In this document: positions 56,372 through 64,000 of the stretch, in pieces
Position numbering within the stretch: position 1 is the stretch's first letter
How the letters are laid out: every line of letters starts with the position of its first letter
Source of the DNA: Pseudomonas abyssi
GTDB taxonomy: Bacteria; Pseudomonadota; Gammaproteobacteria; Pseudomonadales; Pseudomonadaceae
Reading direction: 5' to 3'
Assembly (NCBI RefSeq): GCF_002307495.1
Contig: NZ_NTMR01000029.1
Span: forward strand, 1 to 64,000
DNA: 64,000 nucleotides
The notes under the pieces: model-generated
The model's input: only the letters and a program-made list of their open reading frames with translations
Told to the model about the DNA's origin: nothing
Databases searched by the model: none
Made by a program: the position numbers and the translations under genes

Positions 56372-57049
56372 TCAGGTGTAGGTGATCAACTCACGGCGCT
56401 GCGGACTGTCCAGATGCGGAACCGCGTTGAAGCCCGCAAGACGCATTGCCCGCTGGTTGAATACACAATGAATCAGCCCGGTATTGCGCGTCTGCAGGTT
56501 CAGCTCGACCATGGTCTTGCTCGGCGCCTCCAACAACTGACGCACCAGCATGGCAATCGCGCCACCGGAACTGACAGCCAGCACACGGCTACCCTTGAAG
56601 TTGTTCATGATGTGCTCACGCGCAGTGAGGATACGCTGCTCGAACTCGGCCCAGGTTTCCGGCAAGTCGCCTTCCAGCTCGCCCTCTGACCAAAGCACAA
56701 TGCCCTGCTTGAGACGCTTGAAGAAATCCGCCACGGCCGGTTTTTCCGGCAGCGCCTGCTCAGGGTGCTGGGCCAGAAAGGCATGCAGGATGGAGTGAAA
56801 GTCAAACTCGTTGAGTTCGGCAAAGACCTGAAAGCCCGTCGGCTCAATGCCCATACCGGCGCAGATGCCCTCGGCGGTCTCGCGGTGGCGCACCATGTCG
56901 CCGGTCAGAATATGATCAAACTGCATCTGCTGGCTGGCAAAGTACTCGCCCAGCAGACGGGCCTGCAGGTGACCTTTTTCCGATAGTTGATCGTAGTTGT
57001 CACTACCGAAGGACGCCTGACCGTGACGAACGAAATAGACTTCTGACAT
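56372..57049 (-). CDS. histidine phosphatase family protein
   Basis: A 225-residue phosphoglycerate-mutase-like phosphatase. The catalytic motif VRHGQA, with the phosphorylated histidine, is at the N-terminus; ILTGDMVRHRETAEGI gives the arginine and the C-terminal part has AVSSGGAIAML with a serine in place of the usual second histidine (commonly SHG). The lost His could reduce or alter activity. The ATG at 57049 is where homology starts. Substrate unknown. Confidence 0.85.
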   Translation of the reverse strand: MSEVYFVRHGQASFGSDNYDQLSEKGHLQARLLGEYFASQQMQFDHILTGDMVRHRETAEGICAGMGIEPTGFQVFAELNEFDFHSILHAFLAQHPEQALPEKPAVADFFKRLKQGIVLWSEGELEGDLPETWAEFEQRILTAREHIMNNFKGSRVLAVSSGGAIAMLVRQLLEAPSKTMVELNLQTRNTGLIHCVFNQRAMRLAGFNAVPHLDSPQRRELITYT

Positions 57050-57128
57050 GCTGAAAATCCCCGAGCTGGAGTAACTGGACAACCCGCAGCCCGGCATCGA
57101 CACCGACGCAGGACCTCTCACGAGCCAC

Positions 57129-57149
57129 AAAAAAACCCGGCAGACCGGG
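57129..57149 (-). terminator. intrinsic terminator after ssb
   Basis: CCCGG-CAGA-CCGGG (57136-57149) is followed on the minus strand by seven T (57129-57135). A longer alternative stem uses CGGGTTT at 57172-57178. It ends the ssb transcript 45 bp past its stop. Confidence 0.8.
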
Positions 57150-57194
57150 GATGCAAGATCCTAGGTCATGTCGGGTTTCGGCGACAGCTACATT

Positions 57195-57683
57195 CTAGAA
57201 CGGAATGTCATCATCAAAGCTGTCGTAATCCGGTGCCGACTGCTGCGGCGCCTGCTGCTGCGGCTGCGCTGCCGGCTGCGACTGCGGTGCCGGACGCTGC
57301 GGACGGGACTGGCCCATGCCCTGCTCACCACCACCGCCCTGACGGCTGTCCAGCAGCTGCATCTGGCCACCCATGTCGACAACCACTTCGGTGGTGTAAC
57401 GCTTGACGCCGTCCTTCTCCCACTCGCGGGTCTGCAGGCGTCCCTCGATATAGAGCTTGGAGCCCTTGCGCGCGTATTCGCCCACTACCTCGGCGATACG
57501 ACCGAAAAACACCACGCGGTGCCATTCGGTGCGCTCCTGCATCTGGCCGGTCTGCTTGTCCTTCCAGCTGTCGCTGGTGGCCAGCGTCACGTTGGCCACG
57601 GCATTACCGTTGGGCAGATAGCGCACTTCCGGATCACCACCGACATTACCGATCAAAATTACCTTGTTTACGCCTCTGGCCAT
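57195..57683 (-). CDS. ssb: single-stranded DNA-binding protein
   Basis: Essential replication and repair protein of 162 residues. It has the OB-fold [20 protein letters not shown], the [14 protein letters not shown] core, a Gln/Pro-rich linker, and the acidic C-terminal tip DDDIPF that recruits partner proteins. The ATG at 57683 matches the normal MARGVNK start. It sits beside a YajR-like gene and divergent uvrA, as in other pseudomonads. Confidence 0.97.
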   Translation of the reverse strand: MARGVNKVILIGNVGGDPEVRYLPNGNAVANVTLATSDSWKDKQTGQMQERTEWHRVVFFGRIAEVVGEYARKGSKLYIEGRLQTREWEKDGVKRYTTEVVVDMGGQMQLLDSRQGGGGEQGMGQSRPQRPAPQSQPAAQPQQQAPQQSAPDYDSFDDDIPF

Positions 57684-57708
57684 GCCATTCTCCTGCTGTA
57701 CCTGGTGA

Positions 57709-59079
57709 TCAAACGGGTGCTGCGACCCGGTTAAGTGCCTCACGATCCAATATCTTAGCGTCCACTTTCAAGTAGGCTGCTGCCTCCTCGGCAACAATCA
57801 CGACTTCGGTCACACCTGCAACGGCCTGCAGGCGGGTGGCCAGCGCGGCATCGTCAAGACAGGCGGGGGACAACGCCAGGCGATAACTGGTCACATAAGG
57901 CGGTTCGCGCATGGTACCACCAATGACCAGCCACGACAGCGCCAGCAGCGCGCAACCGACGAAGACGCCGCTCAGTCCGAACTGCGCAAACAGCCAGCCG
58001 CCGAACATGCCGCCCAGCGCCGCGCCGGCAAACTGGCTGGTCGAATAAACCCCCATCGCCGTGCCCTTGCCGCCAGCCGGCGCAATCTTGCTAAGCAGCG
58101 ACGGCAGGGTCGCTTCCAGCAAGTTGAAACCGACAAAGAATAGAATAATCGCCGCCACCAGCCAGGGCAGACTGTGCTGGCTCAACCAGAACAGCGGCTG
58201 TACCAGGGCGAGCACCGCCACCGCACCGAGCATCACGCGCTTCATTTGCCGTTGCCGCTCGGCATAAATGATAAAGGGCACCATGCCGAAGAACGACAGC
58301 AGCAGCGCGGCCAGATAGACCCACCAGTGCTCTTCCTTGGCCAGCCCCGCCTGCTGTTGCAGAGCCAGCGGGATGGCCAGAAAGGTCGCCATCAGGATGG
58401 CGTGCAGACAGGCAATACCGTAATTCAGCCGCAGCAGTTGCCCATTGGCCAGCGCAGGCCACAATGCGCCCCGCACAACCCCAGCGTCGCGGTGCGGTTG
58501 CGTATGACGAGGCGTGGGCACCGCCAATATCACCAGTACGATACCGACCAGCGCCAGAGCAGAGGTGGACAGAAAGACGCCACTGAGCCCCGCCACCCGT
58601 GCGACCACCGGCCCGGCGACCATGGCCACGGCAAAGGCCAGACCAATGCTCATGCCGATCATCGCCATTGCCTTGGTGCGATGCTGCTCTCTCGTGGAGT
58701 CGGCCACCAGCGCCATCACTGCGGCGGCAATCGCGCCGGCGCCCTGCAGCACGCGCCCGGCGATCACCTGGGTGATGCTGTCGGCTCCCGCCGCAACCAG
58801 TCCGCCAGCGGCAAACAGCAGTAGACCAAAGACAATCACCGGCTTGCGCCCAACGCGGTCCGAGAGCATGCCGAAGGGAATCTGCAGAAACGCCTGAGTC
58901 AACCCGTAGGCGCCAATCGCCATACCAATCAGAAAGGGTGTGGCGCCCTGCAGCTGCTGCCCCCAGGTCGCCAGTACCGGCAACACCATGAACAGGCCAA
59001 GCATACGGAAGGCAAAGACCAGTGCCAGCGAAACGGAAGCGCGGCGTTCCTGGGGGCTCATGGAGTCAACCTGATGCAT
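57709..59079 (-). CDS. MFS transporter with C-terminal YAM domain (YajR-like)
   Basis: A 456-residue major facilitator protein with 12 predicted helices. Motif A is [13 protein letters not shown] between helices 2 and 3. The C-terminal 55 residues ([17 protein letters not shown] ... [12 protein letters not shown]) form a ferredoxin-like YAM domain as in E. coli YajR, whose substrate is unknown. The start ATG at 59079 follows GGAG; an in-frame ATG at 59061 is also possible. It is divergent from uvrA and 25 bp upstream of ssb in the same direction. Confidence 0.85.
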   Translation of the reverse strand: MHQVDSMSPQERRASVSLALVFAFRMLGLFMVLPVLATWGQQLQGATPFLIGMAIGAYGLTQAFLQIPFGMLSDRVGRKPVIVFGLLLFAAGGLVAAGADSITQVIAGRVLQGAGAIAAAVMALVADSTREQHRTKAMAMIGMSIGLAFAVAMVAGPVVARVAGLSGVFLSTSALALVGIVLVILAVPTPRHTQPHRDAGVVRGALWPALANGQLLRLNYGIACLHAILMATFLAIPLALQQQAGLAKEEHWWVYLAALLLSFFGMVPFIIYAERQRQMKRVMLGAVAVLALVQPLFWLSQHSLPWLVAAIILFFVGFNLLEATLPSLLSKIAPAGGKGTAMGVYSTSQFAGAALGGMFGGWLFAQFGLSGVFVGCALLALSWLVIGGTMREPPYVTSYRLALSPACLDDAALATRLQAVAGVTEVVIVAEEAAAYLKVDAKILDREALNRVAAPV

Positions 59080-59155
59080 GACAGCTCCGGGTAAAAGCGC
59101 GGATATTACCATGCCTGCCCCCATCTCGGGACGCACACCGCCCGGTTGCGCCACT

Positions 59156-59185
59156 TTGCCGCCGGACCGGCGCAACACGTATACT
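59156..59185 (+). promoter_or_regulatory. possible sigma70 promoter for uvrA
   Basis: TTGCCG (59156-59161), an 18-base spacer, then TATACT (59180-59185), 33 bp before the GTG start. No LexA/SOS box (CTG-N10-CAG type) was recognised in the 139-bp region. Confidence 0.4.
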
Positions 59186-59218
59186 TGTCTGCTTTGTCGG
59201 CCGCGAGGTGAGAGTACT

Positions 59219-62053
59219 GTGGATACCATCCAGATACGGGGTGCACGCACGCACAACCTGAAGAACGTCGACCTTGATCTGCCACGCGACAAGCTGATCG
59301 TGATCACCGGACTGTCCGGCTCAGGCAAGTCGTCACTGGCGTTCGACACCCTCTACGCAGAGGGTCAACGCCGCTACGTCGAATCACTGTCCGCCTACGC
59401 GCGGCAGTTTCTATCGATGATGGAAAAGCCCGATGTCGACCATATCGAAGGGTTGTCCCCGGCGATCTCCATCGAGCAGAAGTCAACGTCGCACAACCCG
59501 CGTTCCACCGTCGGCACCATCACTGAGATTTACGACTACCTGCGTCTGCTGTTCGCCCGCGTCGGCACCCCCATGTGCCCAGACCACAACCTGCCGCTGG
59601 CGGCACAGACCATCAGCCAGATGGTCGACCAGGTTTTGGCGATGCCCGAGGGCAGCAAGCTGATGCTGCTGGCACCGGTGCTACGCGAACGCAAGGGCGA
59701 GCACCTGGCACTGATCGACGAACTGCGCGCGCAGGGCTTCGTCCGCGCACGCATCGACGGCCGCATCCATGATCTGGATGAAGCACCGGCGCTGGACAAA
59801 AAGCGCAAGCACACCATCGAAGTGGTGGTTGACCGCTTCAAGGTGCGCGCCGACCTGCAGCAGCGGCTGGCCGAGTCCTTCGAAACCGCCATCGGCCTTG
59901 CCGACGGCATCGCCATTATCGCGCCGATGGATGGCGAAGACGGCGAAGAAGTCACCTTCAGCGCCCGCTTCGCCTGCCCCGAGTGCGGGCATTCGATCAG
60001 CGAGCTGGAACCGCGGCTGTTCTCCTTCAACAACCCCGCGGGTGCCTGCCCCACCTGTGACGGCCTGGGCGTAAAGCAGTTCTTCGATGCCCGGCGTCTG
60101 GTCAACGGCGAGCTGACGCTGGCCGAGGGCGCCATTCGCGGTTGGGACAGACGCAACGTCTATTACTTCCAGATGCTCAGCTCGCTAGCCGAGCACTACG
60201 GCATCGACCTGGACATGCCCTTCGACCAGATACCGGACGAGCACCGCAAGCTGATCCTGCAAGGCACCGGCAATGACAAGGTTCCCTTCCGCTACCTCAA
60301 CGACCGCGGCGATGTAGTCCAGCGCGAGCACCCGTTCGAGGGCATCGTGCCCAACCTGGAGCGGCGTTACCGGGAAACCGAATCCCAAAGCGTGCGCGAA
60401 GAACTGGCCAAGTACCTGAGCACCCAGCCCTGTCCGGACTGTCACGGCACCCGACTGCGCCGCGAAGCACGCCACGTCATGATCGACAATCGCAACCTGC
60501 CGGGCCTGACTACCTTGCCCGTCGGCGCGGCCGCAGCGTACTTCGAACACCTCACCCTGGAAGGCAGCCGCGGCGAAATCGCCGAGAAGATCCTCAAGGA
60601 AATCCGGGCACGCCTGATGTTCCTGGTCAACGTCGGCCTCGACTATCTGACCCTGGATCGCAGCGCCGACACCCTGTCCGGCGGCGAGGCTCAGCGCATT
60701 CGCCTGGCCAGCCAGATCGGCGCGGGACTGGTCGGCGTCATGTACATCCTCGACGAGCCGTCCATCGGCCTGCACCAGCGCGATAACGAGCGCCTGCTCG
60801 CGACGCTGGTTCATTTGCGCGACCTCGGTAACACCGTGATTGTGGTAGAGCATGACGAGGACGCTATTCGGCTGGCCGATTACGTCGTCGACATCGGCCC
60901 CGGCGCCGGCGTACACGGTGGCCGGGTTGTATCCCACGGCACGGCGCAGCAGGTGATGGACGACCCCGCCTCGCTGACCGGCAAATACCTGTCCGGCAAG
61001 GTAAAAATCGCCGTACCCGCCGAGCGCACACCACTGCGCAAGAACGAGTGGCTGCGCCTCAAGGGCGCCTGCGGAAACAATCTGCAGAAGGTAAACCTGG
61101 AGATTCCGGTCGGACTGCTGACCTGCGTTACCGGCGTATCAGGGTCGGGCAAGTCGACGCTGATCAACAACACCCTGTTCCCGATCACCGCCACCGCACT
61201 GAACGGCGCCACTACGCTGGAAACGGCGCCTTACGGCAGCTTTGACGGCCTGCAGCACCTGGACAAGGTGGTCGACATCGACCAGAGCCCGATCGGCCGT
61301 ACCCCGCGCTCCAACCCGGCCACCTACACCGGCTTGTTCACTCCAATTCGCGAACTGTTCGCCGGCACGCAGGAAGCCCGCTCACGCGGCTACAAGGCAG
61401 GCCGCTTCTCTTTCAACGTTAAGGGCGGACGGTGCGAAGCCTGCCAGGGCGACGGCCTGATCAAGGTGGAGATGCACTTCCTGCCAGACATTTACGTGCC
61501 TTGCGATGTCTGCAAGAGCAAGCGTTACAACCGCGAGACGCTGGAGATCAAGTACAAGGGCAAGAACATCCACGAAGTGCTGGAGATGACCATCGAGGAA
61601 GCCCGTGACTTTTTTGATGCGGTCCCGGCGCTCGCTCGCAAGCTGCAGACCCTGATGGATGTCGGCCTGTCGTATATCCGCCTGGGACAGTCAGCAACCA
61701 CGCTGTCTGGCGGTGAAGCCCAGCGCGTGAAGCTGGCCCGCGAGCTCTCCAAGCGCGACACCGGCAAGACCCTCTACATTCTCGATGAGCCGACTACCGG
61801 CTTGCACTTCGCGGATATCCAGCAGCTACTGGATGTGCTGCACCGCCTGCGTGACCACGGCAACACCGTCGTGGTGATCGAGCACAACCTAGACGTCATC
61901 AAGACTGCAGACTGGATTGTCGACCTCGGCCCAGAGGGCGGCTCTGGTGGTGGTCAGATCATCGCCGCCGGTACGCCGGAGCAGATCGCGGCCGAGGCAG
62001 CCTCTCACACCGGGCGCTTTCTTGGCCCGCTGCTAGAGCGCGACCGCGACTGA
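59219..62053 (+). CDS. uvrA: excinuclease ABC subunit A
   Basis: Damage-recognition ATPase of nucleotide excision repair, 944 residues. It has two ABC modules: Walker [10 protein letters not shown] near residue 31 and GVSGSGKST in the second half, signatures LSGGEAQRI and LSGGEAQRV, and Walker [11 protein letters not shown] and [10 protein letters not shown]. Zinc-finger cysteines are seen in CPECGH...CPTCDG and CEACQGDG...CDVCKSKR. The start is the GTG at 59219 ([16 protein letters not shown]), preceded by GAGGTGAGAG; the open frame upstream is the divergent promoter. Confidence 0.97.
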   Translation: MDTIQIRGARTHNLKNVDLDLPRDKLIVITGLSGSGKSSLAFDTLYAEGQRRYVESLSAYARQFLSMMEKPDVDHIEGLSPAISIEQKSTSHNPRSTVGTITEIYDYLRLLFARVGTPMCPDHNLPLAAQTISQMVDQVLAMPEGSKLMLLAPVLRERKGEHLALIDELRAQGFVRARIDGRIHDLDEAPALDKKRKHTIEVVVDRFKVRADLQQRLAESFETAIGLADGIAIIAPMDGEDGEEVTFSARFACPECGHSISELEPRLFSFNNPAGACPTCDGLGVKQFFDARRLVNGELTLAEGAIRGWDRRNVYYFQMLSSLAEHYGIDLDMPFDQIPDEHRKLILQGTGNDKVPFRYLNDRGDVVQREHPFEGIVPNLERRYRETESQSVREELAKYLSTQPCPDCHGTRLRREARHVMIDNRNLPGLTTLPVGAAAAYFEHLTLEGSRGEIAEKILKEIRARLMFLVNVGLDYLTLDRSADTLSGGEAQRIRLASQIGAGLVGVMYILDEPSIGLHQRDNERLLATLVHLRDLGNTVIVVEHDEDAIRLADYVVDIGPGAGVHGGRVVSHGTAQQVMDDPASLTGKYLSGKVKIAVPAERTPLRKNEWLRLKGACGNNLQKVNLEIPVGLLTCVTGVSGSGKSTLINNTLFPITATALNGATTLETAPYGSFDGLQHLDKVVDIDQSPIGRTPRSNPATYTGLFTPIRELFAGTQEARSRGYKAGRFSFNVKGGRCEACQGDGLIKVEMHFLPDIYVPCDVCKSKRYNRETLEIKYKGKNIHEVLEMTIEEARDFFDAVPALARKLQTLMDVGLSYIRLGQSATTLSGGEAQRVKLARELSKRDTGKTLYILDEPTTGLHFADIQQLLDVLHRLRDHGNTVVVIEHNLDVIKTADWIVDLGPEGGSGGGQIIAAGTPEQIAAEAASHTGRFLGPLLERDRD

Positions 62054-62062
62054 TCTCGAATA

Positions 62063-62088
62063 GAGGAGCCGCCCCGCGGCGGCTCCTC
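62063..62088 (+). terminator. hairpin after uvrA
   Basis: GAGGAGCCGCC and GGCGGCTCCTC form a perfect 11-base stem with a four-base loop, ten bases after the uvrA stop. The following ACTTCATT is only weakly T-rich. Confidence 0.6.
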
Positions 62089-62128
62089 ACTTCATTCGGC
62101 ACATCCAGCACCAAATCGCAGACACAAA

Positions 62129-62150
62129 AAAACCGGCCTAAGCCGGTTTT
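62129..62150. terminator. bidirectional terminator between uvrA and rplQ
   Basis: AAAACCGGC-CTAA-GCCGGTTTT has A and T flanks on both sides, so it can stop uvrA transcription on the plus strand and the ribosomal operon on the minus strand. Confidence 0.85.
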
Positions 62151-62169
62151 CTTGTCGTGCCTGACTAAC

Positions 62170-62550
62170 TTACTCGTCAGCTGCAGCCGCTTCAGGGCGG
62201 TCAACCAGCTCAACGTAAGCCATCGGGGCAGCATCGCCAGCGCGGAAACCGCACTTCAGAATGCGCACATAGCCACCCGGACGGGTTGCATAGCGCTTGC
62301 CCAGGTCGTTGAACAGTTTGCCGACCGCAGCTTTGCTACGAGTACGGTCAAACGCCAGACGACGGTTGGCTACGGTGTCTTCCTTGGCCAGGGTGATCAG
62401 CGGCTCGGCGACGCGACGCAGTTCCTTGGCTTTCGGCAGAGTAGTTTTGATCAGTTCGTTTTCGAACAGCGACACTGCCATGTTCTGGAACATGGCCTTG
62501 CGGTGTGCGCTGGTGCGACTCAGGTGACGACCACTTTTACGATGACGCAT
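62170..62550 (-). CDS. rplQ: 50S ribosomal protein L17
   Basis: Large-subunit protein of 126 residues with the family start [20 protein letters not shown] and the [12 protein letters not shown] C-terminus. It is the last gene of the alpha operon, 26 bases after rpoA, and is closed by the hairpin at 62129-62150. Confidence 0.98.
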   Translation of the reverse strand: MRHRKSGRHLSRTSAHRKAMFQNMAVSLFENELIKTTLPKAKELRRVAEPLITLAKEDTVANRRLAFDRTRSKAAVGKLFNDLGKRYATRPGGYVRILKCGFRAGDAAPMAYVELVDRPEAAAADE

Positions 62551-62576
62551 CTCTCAATTCCTCGGTGTCAAGACGA

Positions 62577-63578
62577 TCAGGCCGAAACCTTGTCGTCCTT
62601 CTTCAAGCTTGCAGGCGGCCAGTTGTCCAGACGCATACCCAGAGACAGACCACGCGAAGCCAGAACGTCCTTGATCTCGGTCAGGGACTTCTTACCCAGG
62701 TTCGGGGTCTTCAGCAGCTCTACTTCGGTACGCTGGATCAGATCGCCAATGTAGTAAATATTTTCAGCCTTCAAGCAGTTGGCCGAACGGACAGTCAGCT
62801 CAAGGTCGTCCACCGGACGCAGCAGAATCGGATCGATCTCGTCTTCCTGCTGCTCGACAACCGGCTCCTGGTCACCCTTCAGATCAACGAAAGCGGCCAG
62901 CTGCTGCTGCAGAATAGTTGCAGCGCGGCGAATAGCTTCTTCCGGATCCAGAGTACCGTTGGTCTCCAGGTCGATAACCAGTTTGTCCAGGTTGGTACGC
63001 TGCTCGACCCGCGCACTTTCCACCACGTAAGCCACACGGCGAACAGGAGTGTAAGTGGCGTCCAGCTGCAGACGGCCAATGGAGCGCGTTTCGTCCTCAT
63101 CGGACTGACGCGCGTCGGCCGGCTCATAACCGCGGCCACGGGCCACGGTCAGCTTCATGGTCAGCTCGCCGTTGTCGGACAGCGTGGCAATCACGTGGTC
63201 CGGATTAACGATTTCGACTTCGTGGTCGAGCTGAATGTCGGCAGCGGTGACAACGCCCGGGCCTTTCTTGGAAAGGTTCAGGGTTACCTGGTCGCGACCG
63301 TGCATGTTGATCGCCAACCCTTTCAGGTTGAGCAGGATCTCGATGACATCTTCCTGGACGCCTTCGATAGCGCTGTACTCGTGCAAAACGCCATCGATTT
63401 CGGCCTCTACCACGGCGCAGCCGGGCATGGACGAGAGCAGAATGCGACGCAGCGCATTGCCCAGGGTATGACCGAAACCACGCTCCAGCGGCTCAAGAGT
63501 GATCTTGGCGCGCGTGGGCGAAGTTTCCTGTACGTCGATATGACGCGGAGTTAGAAACTCGGTAACCGAACTCTGCAT
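62577..63578 (-). CDS. rpoA: DNA-directed RNA polymerase subunit alpha
   Basis: A 333-residue alpha subunit. The N-terminal dimerisation domain ([25 protein letters not shown]) and the C-terminal domain ([18 protein letters not shown], with the UP-element-binding helix [14 protein letters not shown]) are complete. By eye it is nearly identical to pseudomonad RpoA. The ATG at 63578 (MQSSVTEFL) is the conserved start; a GTG three codons upstream is not needed. Confidence 0.98.
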   Translation of the reverse strand: MQSSVTEFLTPRHIDVQETSPTRAKITLEPLERGFGHTLGNALRRILLSSMPGCAVVEAEIDGVLHEYSAIEGVQEDVIEILLNLKGLAINMHGRDQVTLNLSKKGPGVVTAADIQLDHEVEIVNPDHVIATLSDNGELTMKLTVARGRGYEPADARQSDEDETRSIGRLQLDATYTPVRRVAYVVESARVEQRTNLDKLVIDLETNGTLDPEEAIRRAATILQQQLAAFVDLKGDQEPVVEQQEDEIDPILLRPVDDLELTVRSANCLKAENIYYIGDLIQRTEVELLKTPNLGKKSLTEIKDVLASRGLSLGMRLDNWPPASLKKDDKVSA

Positions 63579-63605
63579 GTGGGGCACCTTTATGCTGTCT
63601 GTCGC

Positions 63606-64000
63606 TTACTTGGAGTACAGCTCGACGATCAGGTTTTCGTTGATGTCGGCATACAGATCGCTGCGAGCGGGGATGCTCTTGAAAACGCCTTCTTTCTTGG
63701 CGCTATCAACTTCAACCCACTCTGCACCGCCACGCTGAGCAGCCTGTTCCAGAGCGCTGTTGATGCGCAGCTGGTTCTTGGCTTTCTCGCGAACAGCGAC
63801 CACGTCGCCCGGGGCTACCGAGTAAGACGCAATGTTGACGGTCTTGCCGTTGACGCTGATCGACTTGTGCGACACCAGCTGACGTGCTTCAGCGCGAGTA
63901 GCACCAAAGCCCATGCGATAAACGACGTTGTCCAGACGACGCTCCAGCAGTTGCAGCAGGTTCTCACCGGTAGCACCCTTCAGACGGGCAGCTTCCTTGT
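63606..64000 (-). CDS. rpsD: 30S ribosomal protein S4, N-terminus cut by the window edge
   Basis: The C-terminal two-thirds of S4 are present, through the S4 RNA-binding domain ([32 protein letters not shown]) to the stop; the core motif [13 protein letters not shown] is diagnostic. The reading frame runs on to base 64000 and the start lies outside. It is the gene before rpoA in the alpha operon and the autoregulator of that operon in E. coli. Confidence 0.97.
   Translation of the reverse strand, partial: KEAARLKGATGENLLQLLERRLDNVVYRMGFGATRAEARQLVSHKSISVNGKTVNIASYSVAPGDVVAVREKAKNQLRINSALEQAAQRGGAEWVEVDSAKKEGVFKSIPARSDLYADINENLIVELYSK

Noticed and set aside
59080-59218. LexA (SOS) box for uvrA
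   Set aside because: No CTG-N10-CAG-type site was recognised in the divergent region.
1-64000. CRISPR arrays, tRNA or rRNA genes, insertion sequences, prophage
   Set aside because: No regularly spaced repeats, cloverleaf sequences, transposase or phage structural genes were recognised on either strand.

Overview
The window looks like chromosomal DNA of a member of the Pseudomonadaceae (Pseudomonas or the related Halopseudomonas). Vfr, RpoA, RplQ, OprG/OmpW, HemJ and the argC-DUF6776-bactofilin-erpA order are Pseudomonas-like, and coding DNA is G+C rich. From memory, and not checked by any search, three stretches follow P. aeruginosa PAO1 gene order: tyrS to vfr (about PA0668-PA0652), xseB to oprG (about PA4042-PA4067) and ssb to rpsD (about PA4232-PA4239).

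Layout. 1-11.4 kb holds housekeeping genes: tyrS, an M23 murein endopeptidase with anmK, an argC/DUF6776/bactofilin/erpA operon, hemJ, an AAA ATPase, a HIT protein, coq7, OsmC and the cAMP regulator vfr. 11.5-16.4 kb holds bioA-rsmE, a globin-PAS-GGDEF-EAL cyclic-di-GMP protein and a small unknown gene. 16.5-19.6 kb is the isoprenoid operon xseB-ispA-dxs. 19.6-31.2 kb is the most accessory part: a cobalamin riboswitch and btuB, an MksFEB condensin without a nuclease subunit, a PAAR-DUF2235 type VI effector with a lipoprotein partner, and a NYN-domain protein.

31.2-41.2 kb runs on the minus strand: nrdR-ribD-nhaD-ribE-ribBX, a 137-bp imperfect palindrome, ribH-nusB-thiL-pgpA, then an aspartyl protease gene and ribA, a membrane protein and btuF. 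41.3-44.8 kb is an acyl-CoA ligase/nitronate monooxygenase pair with a divergent LysR regulator. 44.9-49.6 kb holds a methyltransferase, a CnoX-like thioredoxin and a zinc-type operon (ZrgA-like, ABC ATPase and permease, DUF3299) behind a Zur-box-like site. 49.6-54.4 kb is a complete six-gene TonB2-type energy system behind a Fur-box-like site. It diverges from oprG, which has an Anr-box-like site. 55.4-64 kb holds an epimerase-like gene, a histidine phosphatase, ssb, a YajR-like transporter, uvrA, and the end of the ribosomal protein operon (rpsD-rpoA-rplQ).

Metal and cofactor supply is a recurring theme: cobalamin (riboswitch, btuB, btuF), riboflavin (complete pathway), iron (Fur/TonB) and zinc (Zur/ZrgA). 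No tRNA, rRNA, CRISPR array, insertion sequence or prophage was seen. I found no clearly new multi-gene system. The strongest candidates for follow-up are the orphan T6SS effector/immunity pair, the nuclease-less Mks operon, the ligase/monooxygenase pair and the palindromic element.
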